Below are positions 1 to 5,897 of a stretch of DNA of 8,176 bases, one piece after another. Under the pieces are notes generated by a model. The model made no database searches. It saw only the letters and a program-made list of their open reading frames with translations, and was not told the DNA's origin. Position 1 is the stretch's first letter, and every line of letters starts with the position of its first letter. A program made the position numbers and the translations under genes. The DNA is from CAZZKF01 sp964654995. Its GTDB lineage: Bacteria; Pseudomonadota; Alphaproteobacteria; CAZZKF01. The DNA lies in contig CAZZKF010000091.1 of NCBI GenBank assembly GCA_964654995.1, positions 1 through 8,176 on the forward strand, given 5' to 3'.

Positions 1-149
1 CGGCCTTTGCCGACAATGGCGCCGCCCGTTCGGCCCTCGCCAGCACCTTTGCCGCCGCCCTCGAGGTGACCCGGCGGGGCGACGTGGAAATGCGCCAGTT
101 GAGCCCCTTCGGGCCGATTTTCATCCGCAAGAAAACAGGCCGGGCATGA
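1..149 (+). CDS. scpA: ScpA, C-terminal end only (segregation and condensation protein A, kleisin of SMC)
   Basis: Partial gene: the 5' part lies left of the window, and the first complete codon starts at base 3. The 48 visible residues end in a stop at 147-149. The tail shows the ScpA C-terminal winged-helix pattern: a STFAAALEVTRRG stretch, then a Q-x(3)-F-G-P-I strand (QLSPFGPIFI), then a basic end. ScpA is the kleisin subunit that, with ScpB, bridges the SMC ATPase heads in chromosome condensation and segregation; this is family knowledge. The assignment is supported by the next gene being scpB, whose ATG overlaps this stop as ATGA, so the two are probably translationally coupled. The kleisin N-terminal helices are outside the window, so completeness cannot be judged. 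Confidence 0.86.
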   Translation, partial: AFADNGAARSALASTFAAALEVTRRGDVEMRQLSPFGPIFIRKKTGRA

Positions 150-793
150 GCGATAGCCGAGAACATCTGCGTATGCTCGAGGCCCTGCTTTTTGCCTCGG
201 ACGAGCCGCTGGCCGAGGACCTGCTGGCCGAACGCCTGCCTGACGGTGCCGATGTCGCCGGCCTGCTGGCGACCCTCGAGGCCGATTATCGGGATCGCGG
301 CGTCAATCTGGTCCGGGTGGCCGGCAAGTGGATGTTCCGGACCGCGCCGGATCTTTCGTTCCTGCTGCGGGTCGAGGTCAGGGACCAGCGGCGCCTGTCG
401 CGGGCCGGCATCGAGACGCTGGCGATCATCGCCTACCATCAGCCGGTGACCCGCGCCGAGATCGAGGAGATTCGCGGTGTCGGCCTGTCCAAGGGGACGC
501 TCGACGTGCTGCTGGAAACCGGCTGGGTGCGCCCGATGGGCCGCCGGCGCACGCCCGGGCGCCCGGTCACCTATGGCACCACGGATGCCTTTCTCACCCA
601 TTTCGGGCTGGATTCGCTCGACGCCTTGCCCGGCTTCGACGAGCTCAAGGCGGCCGGTCTGCTGGATGCGGAAACGCCGGTCGATTTCTTCGCGCAGGCC
701 TCTGACGCGGACGGCGAGGAAGACGCCGGCGACGAGCGCGATGCCGGCGACGAGGGGGCGGCGCTGGAACGCGGCCCGACGACGATCGGCTGA
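146..793 (+). CDS. scpB: ScpB, segregation and condensation protein B
   Basis: A 215-residue protein with the ScpB tandem winged-helix architecture. The first winged helix covers about residues 5-80 (start HLRMLEALLFASDEPL). The second has the most conserved block: LSRAGIETLAIIAYHQPVTR, then EIEEIRGV at about 105-112, followed by GRRRTPGRPVTYGTT and an HFGLDSLDALPG segment. ScpB homodimers bind the central part of ScpA and regulate SMC in chromosome segregation. The start is set by the four-base ATGA overlap with scpA and by the N-terminal match to the family; no strong ribosome binding site is visible, which suggests coupling. Residues from about 187 form an acidic Asp/Glu/Gly/Ala tail, probably disordered, part of which comes from an internal 18-base tandem repeat. 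The stop overlaps the next ATG by one base (TGATG). Confidence 0.95.
   Translation: MSDSREHLRMLEALLFASDEPLAEDLLAERLPDGADVAGLLATLEADYRDRGVNLVRVAGKWMFRTAPDLSFLLRVEVRDQRRLSRAGIETLAIIAYHQPVTRAEIEEIRGVGLSKGTLDVLLETGWVRPMGRRRTPGRPVTYGTTDAFLTHFGLDSLDALPGFDELKAAGLLDAETPVDFFAQASDADGEEDAGDERDAGDEGAALERGPTTIG
722..754 (+). repeat. Imperfect 18-base tandem repeat in the scpB acidic tail
   Basis: The 15 bases at 722-736 (gacgccggcgacgag) recur at 740-754 with a single change (c to t at the third base), a period of 18 bases. The period keeps the frame and encodes DAGDE twice, separated by Arg. It looks like local slippage-driven growth of a disordered tail rather than a functional site. Confidence 0.7.
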
Positions 794-1386
794 TGGCCAT
801 GAAGGGCACCCGGCTGTTCGGCATGCGCGCCGGTGCAGCGGCTCGGATGGCGGGCGCATTGGCGCTTGCCGGCGTGGTGCTGTCGGGGTGTGCCTTGCGC
901 GATCCCTGCCTCAAGTATCTGCCGGCCTCCGCCCGGGTGGTGCCGCCGTCGGGCGGCGGCGTCGATACCTCGGATTATGAACACGCGCCGATCGCCTTTA
1001 CGCAGTGCCGGGCGAGGGGCGGCAACACCTTTGCCCAGTTCGAGCTGGCCCGCGCCTATGAGCAGGGCCGCGGCGTGCCCCGCGATCCGGCGCAGGCCGC
1101 CAAATGGTATCGCCGGGCCGCCGAATCCACCGTCGAGATGCAGTTCACGCCGCCGGCATCCGGCCCCGACGCCGCCTACGGGCAGACGATTCCGTCCCAT
1201 GAGGGGCGGCGCTGGCCGGGACTGGCCGAAGCCCAGTACCGCCTCGGGCTGATGTATCTGGAAGGCCGCGGTGTCCCGCAGGACCGCGCGCAGGCCCGCA
1301 AATGGCTGGAGCGCGCCGCCCGCCAGGGCTATCCCGAGGCGGTGGCCAGGCTCAAGGAGCTTGACGCAGCGCAGCCTTCGAACTGA
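793..1386 (+). CDS. Sel1-repeat (SLR/TPR-like) outer-surface or periplasmic lipoprotein
   Basis: A 197-residue protein. Residues 1-32 form a lipoprotein signal peptide: basic n-region, Ala/Gly/Leu/Val core, then lipobox L-S-G-C with the acylated cysteine at 33. No twin-arginine motif is present, so export should be by Sec. Two Sel1-like repeats are clear: about 80-110 (AQFELARAYEQGRGV, ending KWYRRAAE) and about 146-176 (AQYRLGLMYLEGRGV, ending KWLERAAR), each with the GRGVP-x-D-x-A-x-A core. A 35-residue insert with Pro and Gly separates them. C39 and C72 could form a disulfide. Sel1 proteins act as protein-interaction scaffolds in the envelope; the partner here is unknown. The ATG at 793 overlaps the scpB stop, and an ATG six bases downstream (799) is an alternative that leaves the signal peptide intact. 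I do not recognise a named gene. Confidence 0.85.
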   Translation: MAMKGTRLFGMRAGAAARMAGALALAGVVLSGCALRDPCLKYLPASARVVPPSGGGVDTSDYEHAPIAFTQCRARGGNTFAQFELARAYEQGRGVPRDPAQAAKWYRRAAESTVEMQFTPPASGPDAAYGQTIPSHEGRRWPGLAEAQYRLGLMYLEGRGVPQDRAQARKWLERAARQGYPEAVARLKELDAAQPSN

Positions 1387-1402
1387 CGGCTGGCGACGCG
1401 CA

Positions 1403-1431
1403 TTGCAGGGCCGCGCCCTTTCTGACATGAT
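1403..1431 (+). promoter_or_regulatory. Candidate sigma-70-type promoter for tatABC
   Basis: A -35-like ttgcag at 1403-1408 and a -10-like catgat at 1426-1431 are separated by 17 bases, 36 bases before the tatA ATG. Each hexamer matches the consensus only moderately (3/6 and 4/6). This is visual pattern matching only; the 81-base gap is the one place between scpA and tatC with room for a new start. Confidence 0.25.
1407..1423 (+). terminator. Weak terminator-like hairpin after the Sel1 gene
   Basis: A five-base stem pairs agggc (1407-1411) with gccct (1415-1419) across a three-base loop, followed by ttct. It lies 20 bases after the Sel1 lipoprotein stop and before tatA. The stem is short and the T-run broken, so any termination would be partial. 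It overlaps the spacer of the candidate tatA promoter, so the two readings compete. Confidence 0.3.
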
Positions 1432-1467
1432 GCCGGCACGTTCTGGACGACAAGCGGAGTTCCCGTG

Positions 1468-1704
1468 ATGGGCATCAGCTTCTGGCAAGTTCTTCTGGTT
1501 CTGGTCCTGATCGTGCTGTTGTTCGGGCGCGGCCGGATTTCCGACCTGATGGGTGACGTGGCCCGGGGCATCAAGAGCTTCAAAAAGGGCCTGGCCGACG
1601 AGGAAACGCCGGAGACGCCGCCCAAGGAAATCCCGGAAAGCCCTGCCGACAAGGTGGATTCCACACCCAACACCAAGACGACGGACCAGAGCACCCGGCA
1701 GTAA
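1468..1704 (+). CDS. tatA: TatA, twin-arginine translocase pore-forming subunit
   Basis: A 78-residue protein with one N-terminal membrane helix at about 5-18 containing a polar Gln at 7, then the F19-G20 hinge, and an amphipathic helix with the TatA signature GRGRISDLMGDVARGIKSFKKGL at about 20-42 (here split at G20). A short polar, Thr/Glu/Pro-rich tail follows. TatA oligomerises to let folded twin-arginine substrates cross the inner membrane once TatBC has bound them. Start choice: ggag at 1456-1459 sits eight bases before the ATG at 1468; a GTG immediately upstream (1465) is in frame but only five bases from the ribosome binding site. Length is normal for TatA. It is first in a tatABC run. 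Confidence 0.95.
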   Translation: MGISFWQVLLVLVLIVLLFGRGRISDLMGDVARGIKSFKKGLADEETPETPPKEIPESPADKVDSTPNTKTTDQSTRQ

Positions 1705-1710
1705 TCCCGC

Positions 1711-1735
1711 TCCCCGCGCCGCTTCTGCGCCGGGA
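1711..1735 (+). promoter_or_regulatory. Hairpin in the tatA-tatB intergenic gap
   Basis: Bases 1711-1719 pair with 1727-1735: four outer pairs (T-A and three C-G), one C-C mismatch, four inner pairs (gcgc with gcgc), and a seven-base loop. No T-run follows, so it is not a standard intrinsic terminator. It occupies half of the 51-base gap between the tatA stop and tatB ATG and could protect the tatA 3' end or reduce read-through into tatB. The role is inference; the pairing is direct. Confidence 0.5.
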
Positions 1736-1755
1736 CGGGCCCACTTTGTGCGATC

Positions 1756-2241
1756 ATGTTCGATATCGGCTGGACGGAAATGCTGGTGATCGCGGTTCTC
1801 GCGATCGTCGTGATCGGCCCCAAGGACCTGCCCCGGGTAATGCGCGGGCTGGCCCGTATTGTGGCCAAGATGCGCGCGCTCGCCCGCGAGTTTCAGGACG
1901 GCATGAACGAGCTTGCCCGCGAGGCCGAAATCGAGGACCTGAAGGCCAAGGTCACCGACATGACCCGGATCGATGTGGACGCGGCAGCGCGTAACGTGAT
2001 CGACCCCCAGCGCGAGCTCGATTTCGATGCGGCCGCCTCACCGCCGCAGCCGGCGGATGCGGATGACGCGTCGGCGCCGTCCGCGACTGAGGCGCCCCCT
2101 GCAACTTCGGTGCCGCAGCCCGAGGTGGCGCCGGCGGAGGACGAGGCGCCGGACGAGGAGGCCGGGAAACCCGATGCCGGGGAAGAGCCGGATGATCCGA
2201 CAGCCGGCACGCCGCCACCCGCCGAGGACAAGACGCCGTGA
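1756..2241 (+). CDS. tatB: TatB, twin-arginine translocase receptor subunit
   Basis: A 161-residue protein. The N-terminus MFDIGWTEMLVIAVLAIVVI is typical of TatB, with Glu8 in the membrane helix and the G21-P22-K-D-L-P26 hinge. An amphipathic, then charged helical segment runs to about 75 (RVMRGLARIVAKMRALAREF onwards). From about residue 95 to the end the protein is low-complexity Ala/Pro/Asp/Glu, presumably disordered. TatB partners TatC in recognising twin-arginine signal peptides. The ATG at 1756 has no recognisable Shine-Dalgarno sequence nearby, in contrast to tatA and tatC, which fits lower TatB output. The gene ends in a four-base GTGA overlap with tatC. Confidence 0.95.
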   Translation: MFDIGWTEMLVIAVLAIVVIGPKDLPRVMRGLARIVAKMRALAREFQDGMNELAREAEIEDLKAKVTDMTRIDVDAAARNVIDPQRELDFDAAASPPQPADADDASAPSATEAPPATSVPQPEVAPAEDEAPDEEAGKPDAGEEPDDPTAGTPPPAEDKTP

Positions 2242-3041
2242 GCGACGACGATATCGATGCCTCGCGGGCGCCGCTGCTCGACCATCTGCTCGAGCTCAGG
2301 AAGCGCCTCGTCTATGCGCTGATCGGCTTCACGCTGGCCTTTGTCGCCTCGTACACGGTGGCCGATGACATCTACGCCTTTCTGGTGCGTCCGCTGGCCC
2401 GGCTGCTGGCCGGGCAGGAAGGCCGCCGGCTGATCTATACCGGCCTGCACGAGGCCTTCTTCACCTATCTGAAGGTGTCGTTTTTCGCTGCCGCCATCCT
2501 CTCCTTTCCGATCGTCGCCGGCCAGATCTGGGCATTCGTCGCGCCTGGCCTTTACAAGCACGAGCGGCGCGCCTTTCTGCCCTTTCTGATCGCCACCCCG
2601 ATCCTCTTTCTGATGGGGGCGGCGCTGGTCTACTACGTGATCTTTCCCCTGGCCTGGAAGTTCTTCCTGAGCTTCGAGACGGCGGGCGGCGCCGGCATGT
2701 TGCCGATCCGGCTCGAAGCCAAGGTCGATGAATATCTGTCGCTGGTGATGAAGCTGATCTTCGCCTTCGGCCTGTGTTTTCAGCTTCCCGTTCTGCTGAC
2801 CCTGCTGGCCCGGGTGGGGATGGTTACCTCCGAAGGCCTGGCGGCGAAGCGCCGCTATGCGGTGGTCATCACCTTCGCCGTTGCGGCCATCCTCACGCCC
2901 CCTGACATCATCAGCCAGGTGGGGCTGGGGGTGCCGATCCTCGCCCTTTACGAGATATCGATCTGGGCCGTGCGCATGGTCGAGCGCCGGCGCGATCGCG
3001 ACAGGGCCGCCAAGGATGCCGAAGACGCGGCCTCGGACTGA
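2238..3041 (+). CDS. tatC: TatC, twin-arginine translocase core membrane subunit
   Basis: A 267-residue, Leu/Phe-rich protein with the six-helix TatC pattern. Signatures seen: HLLELRKR at 16-23 (Glu19 matches the conserved cytoplasmic Glu before helix 1); IWAFVAPGLYKHERR with Glu109, the conserved second-loop acidic residue; DEYLSLVMKLIFAFGLCFQLPV before and in helix 4; and ILTPPDIISQ near the end. The tail after the last helix is short and charged (RRRDRDRAAKDAEDAA). TatC binds the twin-arginine motif and nucleates TatA assembly at the inner membrane. The start is GTG at 2238, with gagga at 2224-2228 nine bases upstream; it overlaps the tatB stop by four bases, so translation is probably coupled to tatB. 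Length is normal for the family. Confidence 0.96.
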   Translation: MSDDDIDASRAPLLDHLLELRKRLVYALIGFTLAFVASYTVADDIYAFLVRPLARLLAGQEGRRLIYTGLHEAFFTYLKVSFFAAAILSFPIVAGQIWAFVAPGLYKHERRAFLPFLIATPILFLMGAALVYYVIFPLAWKFFLSFETAGGAGMLPIRLEAKVDEYLSLVMKLIFAFGLCFQLPVLLTLLARVGMVTSEGLAAKRRYAVVITFAVAAILTPPDIISQVGLGVPILALYEISIWAVRMVERRRDRDRAAKDAEDAASD

Positions 3042-3059
3042 TCCCTCTGCGCCCGGCGC

Positions 3060-3088
3060 TGGACGGCCCGGATGCAGCGTCGTATACA
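3060..3088 (+). promoter_or_regulatory. Candidate promoter for serS-surE-pcm
   Basis: A -35-like tggacg at 3060-3065 and a -10-like tataca at 3083-3088 are separated by exactly 17 bases. Each hexamer has four of six consensus matches. It lies in the 110-base tatC-serS gap, placing transcription start near 3095 and giving a leader of roughly 55 bases. Visual match only. Confidence 0.38.
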
Positions 3089-3098
3089 GGCCGCGGAA

Positions 3099-3115
3099 GC
3101 GGGCGCAAGCCCCGC
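3099..3115 (+). promoter_or_regulatory. GCAA-tetraloop hairpin in the serS leader
   Basis: gggc (3101-3104) and gccc (3109-3112) close a gcaa loop (3105-3108), a GNRA tetraloop. Two further pairs (3099-3100 with 3114-3115) form if C3113 bulges out. Flanking cgtat (3081-3085) and atacg (3117-3121) are also complementary and could close a longer structure on a transcript starting upstream. It is not followed by T residues. It may stabilise the leader or be incidental. Confidence 0.35.
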
Positions 3116-3151
3116 GATACGCACAGGACCAACAACGAGCCGGGACGGGGC

Positions 3152-4432
3152 ATGTTCGACATCAAGTGGATTCGCGACCATGGGGAAGACTTTGATGCCG
3201 GCCTGGCCCGGCGCGGACTGCCCCCGGCCTCCGCCGAGATCCTCGAGATCGATGCCCGGCGGCGCGCCTGCCAGACCCGGTTGCAGGAGATTCAGGCCCG
3301 GCGCAACAAGGTCTCGCGCGAAATCGGCGCGATAAAGGCCCAAGGCGGCGATGCCGCTGCGGAAATTGCCGAGATCGCCCAGCTCAAGGACGAGGCCAAG
3401 GCGCTCGAGGCGGAAGAGCGCGAGCTATCGGGCGCTTTGCAGCGCCGTCTGGCCGGGCTTCCCAATCTGCCGCACAAGGACGTGCCCGACGGTGCCGATG
3501 AGAGCGCCAATGTCGAGCTGCGCCGCGTCGGCACGCCGCCGGAATTCGCCTTTGCCCCGCGCCCGCATTACGACATTGGCGAGGCACTGGGGCTGATGGA
3601 TTTCGATTCCGCGGCGCGCATCTCGGGCGCCCGCTTCGTGGTGCTTTCCGGCGCGCTCGCCCGGATGGAGCGGGCGTTGGGTGCCTTCATGCTGGACCTG
3701 CACACCCGGGAATTCGGCTACACCGAGGTCTCGGGCCCGATTCTGGTGCGCGACCACGCGCTGTTCGGCACCGGCCAGCTGCCGAAATTCGCCGACGACC
3801 TGTTTCACACCGAGGACGACTACTGGCTGATCCCGACGGCGGAAGTGCCGGTGACCAACCTGCTGCGCGACCAGATCGTTACCGAGACGAGCCTGCCGCG
3901 CCGCTATGCGGCACTCACCGCCTGCTTTCGCGCCGAGGCCGGGGCGGCCGGCAAGGACACCCGCGGGATGATCCGCCAGCACCAGTTCTACAAGGTCGAG
4001 CTGGTCAGCCTGACGACACCGGATGAATCGGAGGCCGAGCTGGAGCGCCTGACCGCGTGCGCCGAAGAGGTGCTCAAGCGCCTGGGTCTGGCCTACCGGG
4101 TGGTGCTGCTGTCGACCGGCGACATGGGATTTGCGGCCACCAAGACCTATGATCTCGAGGTCTGGCTGCCCGGCCAGCAACGCTATCGCGAAATCTCGAG
4201 CTGTTCGCTGTGCGGTGATTTTCAGGCCCGGCGCATGAATGCCCGCTATCGCCCCGAAGGTGAGGACAAGGGCACGGCGTTCGTGCATACGCTCAATGGC
4301 TCAGGCCTCGCCGTCGGGCGTACGCTGATTGCGGTGGTCGAGAATTACCAGCAGGCCGACGGCTCGATCGTCGTGCCCGAGGTGCTGCGCGCTTACATGG
4401 GCGGGCAGGAGGTGATCGGACACGATGACTGA
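3152..4432 (+). CDS. serS: Serine--tRNA ligase (SerRS)
   Basis: A 426-residue class II aminoacyl-tRNA synthetase that charges tRNA-Ser with serine in the cytoplasm. The N-terminus (MFDIKWIRDHGEDFDAGLA) and the charged coiled-coil arm at about 33-97 match the tRNA-binding domain of bacterial SerRS. The motif 1 region is near GARFVVLSGALARMERALGAF. Motif 2 is FRAEAG at 259-264 with RQHQF at 275-279 (ATP binding). Motif 3 is NGSGLAVGRTLIAVVENYQ from residue 382, with the invariant Arg390. A TxE serine-binding motif is seen in PTAEVPVTN. Length is normal. The ATG follows a G-rich ggacgggg stretch. It overlaps surE by eight bases, and its last codons carry the surE ribosome binding site. Confidence 0.97.
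   Translation: MFDIKWIRDHGEDFDAGLARRGLPPASAEILEIDARRRACQTRLQEIQARRNKVSREIGAIKAQGGDAAAEIAEIAQLKDEAKALEAEERELSGALQRRLAGLPNLPHKDVPDGADESANVELRRVGTPPEFAFAPRPHYDIGEALGLMDFDSAARISGARFVVLSGALARMERALGAFMLDLHTREFGYTEVSGPILVRDHALFGTGQLPKFADDLFHTEDDYWLIPTAEVPVTNLLRDQIVTETSLPRRYAALTACFRAEAGAAGKDTRGMIRQHQFYKVELVSLTTPDESEAELERLTACAEEVLKRLGLAYRVVLLSTGDMGFAATKTYDLEVWLPGQQRYREISSCSLCGDFQARRMNARYRPEGEDKGTAFVHTLNGSGLAVGRTLIAVVENYQQADGSIVVPEVLRAYMGGQEVIGHDD
4407..4417 (+). promoter_or_regulatory. Extended Shine-Dalgarno for surE, inside the serS 3' end
   Basis: aggaggtgatc is complementary over 11 contiguous bases to the conserved 3' end of bacterial 16S rRNA (gatcacctcct). The ggagg core ends 12 bases before the surE ATG at 4425. 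It also encodes part of Gln-Glu-Val-Ile in SerRS. Such length is unusual and supports the chosen surE start. Confidence 0.75.
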
Positions 4433-5234
4433 ACGCCGGACAGGCAAGGGGGGCAAGCCATCCAAGTGGCGGATTCTGGTCTCCAACGACGACGGCATCC
4501 ATTCGCCCGGGCTCAAGACGCTTGAGCGTATTGCCGCGACGCTCTCGGATGATGTCTGGGTGGTGGCGCCCGAAACCGAGCAGAGCGGTGCCTCGCATTC
4601 GCTGACACTGACCGAGCCGTTGCGCATTCGCCGGCTCACCAAACGCCGGTTTGCGGTGCGCGGCACGCCGACCGACTGCGTCATGCTCGCCGTCCATCAC
4701 ATCATCGAGGGTGGCGCGCCGACGCTGCTGCTCTCGGGCGTCAACCGCGGCGCCAATCTCGGCGAGGACGTGACCTATTCGGGCACCATCGCGGCGGCCA
4801 TGGAAGGGGCATTGCTGGGCATACCCTCGATCGCCCTGAGCCAGGTCTACAACTTCCGGCGCGGCCGGGTGAAATGGGCCACCGCCGCCCACCATGCGCC
4901 GGGGCTGCTGCGCCGGCTGCTCGACCTCGGCTGGCCGCACGACGTGCTGATCAACATCAATTTTCCCGATCTCAAGCCTGATGCGGTCAACGGCGTACGG
5001 ATCACCGTGCAGGGCCGGCGCGATGTTGCCGACCTGATCGTCGATGAACGCATCGATGCCCGCGGCTATCCCTATTACTGGTTCGGCTTTCGCCGCGCCT
5101 ACGGCCAGCCGGGGGCGGACACCGATTTGGGCGCCATTCAGGACGGCTGTATCTCGGTCACGCCTCTGCACATGGACCTCACCCATTTTGCCACCCGCAA
5201 GGCCCTGGCAGACGCCTTTTCCGCCAGCGGGTAG
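4425..5234 (+). CDS. surE: SurE, 5'/3'-nucleotidase (survival protein)
   Basis: A 269-residue protein. SurE is a metal-dependent phosphatase acting on nucleoside monophosphates, linked to stationary-phase and stress survival. The signature ILVSNDDGIHSPG is at 17-29, with metal ligands Asp22 and Asp23. The third ligand is expected at Ser54 in EQSGASHS, and the fourth at Asn107 in LLSGVNRGANLGEDVTYSG. The TPLHMDLTHF segment near the end is also typical. A basic extension of about 14 residues (TERRTGKGGKPSKW) precedes the usual start; the ATG at 4425 is favoured by the strong ribosome binding site, and no ATG lies closer to the conserved core. The gene overlaps serS by eight bases and is followed by pcm after 21 bases, the standard surE-pcm pairing. 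Confidence 0.96.
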   Translation: MTERRTGKGGKPSKWRILVSNDDGIHSPGLKTLERIAATLSDDVWVVAPETEQSGASHSLTLTEPLRIRRLTKRRFAVRGTPTDCVMLAVHHIIEGGAPTLLLSGVNRGANLGEDVTYSGTIAAAMEGALLGIPSIALSQVYNFRRGRVKWATAAHHAPGLLRRLLDLGWPHDVLININFPDLKPDAVNGVRITVQGRRDVADLIVDERIDARGYPYYWFGFRRAYGQPGADTDLGAIQDGCISVTPLHMDLTHFATRKALADAFSASG

Positions 5235-5255
5235 GATTGACGAGGGGAGGGAATC

Positions 5256-5897
5256 TTGGACCCCGATCCCCGCAAGATCCGTCTGATCATGGCGCTGCGT
5301 CAGGCCAATGTGGCCAACCCGCGTCTGCTTGGCGCCATCGAGCAGACCCCGCGCGATCTGTTCGTGCCGGCGATGTTCGCACCCCGCGCCTATGACAACA
5401 CCGCGCTGCCCATCGCCTGCGGCCAGATGATCAGCGCGCCACTCACAATCGCGGTGATGATCGACGCCCTCGATCTGGACGCCCGGATGAAGCTGCTCGA
5501 GGTCGGCACCGGCTCCGGCTACCAGGCGGCGGTGCTTGCCCGGCTGGCGCGGCGCGTCTATACCGTCGAGCGCCACCGCCCCTTGCTGATCGAGGCGGAG
5601 AGCCGCTGGGCACAGCTCGGGCTCACCAACATCACCGCGCGCTACGGCGACGGCGCCCGCGGCTGGCCGGAACAGGCGCCGTTTTCCCGCATGATCGTCA
5701 CCGCCGCGGCCGAGGCACCACCGCCCGCGCTCATCGATCAACTGGGCAGAGACGGAATTCTGGTGCTGCCGCTGGCGGCAAATGGAGAAGAGGCGGAGAT
5801 CGTCCGCATCACCCGCACGCCGCGCGGCCTGCGGTTCAGGACGCTGCTTGCCGCGCCGTTCCTGCCGCTGCTGCCCGGCGCCGCGCCGGAGGGCTAA
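5256..5897 (+). CDS. pcm: Protein-L-isoaspartate O-methyltransferase (PIMT)
   Basis: A 213-residue SAM-dependent methyltransferase that repairs isoaspartyl residues formed in ageing proteins. SAM motif I is LLEVGTGSGYQAAVLA from residue 80, followed by RVYTVER at the motif II strand and an NITARYGDG segment. The substrate-side motif is GQMISAP at 56-62: Ser60 is kept, but Met58 replaces the Thr usual in this loop. The start is TTG at 5256, preceded by ggggaggg with the purine core about five bases away; an ATG at 5289 is in frame but would remove the conserved DPRKIRLIM start seen in alphaproteobacterial Pcm. It is the last gene of the serS-surE-pcm run. Its TAA shares bases with the stop of the opposing molybdoenzyme gene. 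Confidence 0.94.
   Translation: MDPDPRKIRLIMALRQANVANPRLLGAIEQTPRDLFVPAMFAPRAYDNTALPIACGQMISAPLTIAVMIDALDLDARMKLLEVGTGSGYQAAVLARLARRVYTVERHRPLLIEAESRWAQLGLTNITARYGDGARGWPEQAPFSRMIVTAAAEAPPPALIDQLGRDGILVLPLAANGEEAEIVRITRTPRGLRFRTLLAAPFLPLLPGAAPEG

Noticed and set aside
793..891. The Sel1 lipoprotein as a Tat substrate because it adjoins tatABC
   Set aside because: The signal peptide has scattered single arginines but no twin-arginine motif; a Sec lipoprotein signal explains it.
571..1488. A 305-codon minus-strand open reading frame opposite scpB and the Sel1 gene
   Set aside because: No recognisable family, composition typical of an antisense shadow, and the plus-strand products are clear.
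1711..1735. The tatA-tatB hairpin as a classical rho-independent terminator
   Set aside because: No T-run follows and tatB-tatC must be expressed from the same direction; it is listed as a regulatory hairpin instead.
1893..2561. A 222-codon minus-strand open reading frame opposite tatB and tatC
   Set aside because: Its Ser/Ala/Gly-rich region is simply the complement of the TatB acidic tail; tatB and tatC are unmistakable.
3042..3151. A T-box or other named riboswitch before serS
   Set aside because: The leader is too short and no T-box sequence, anticodon-bearing stem or antiterminator pair could be found.
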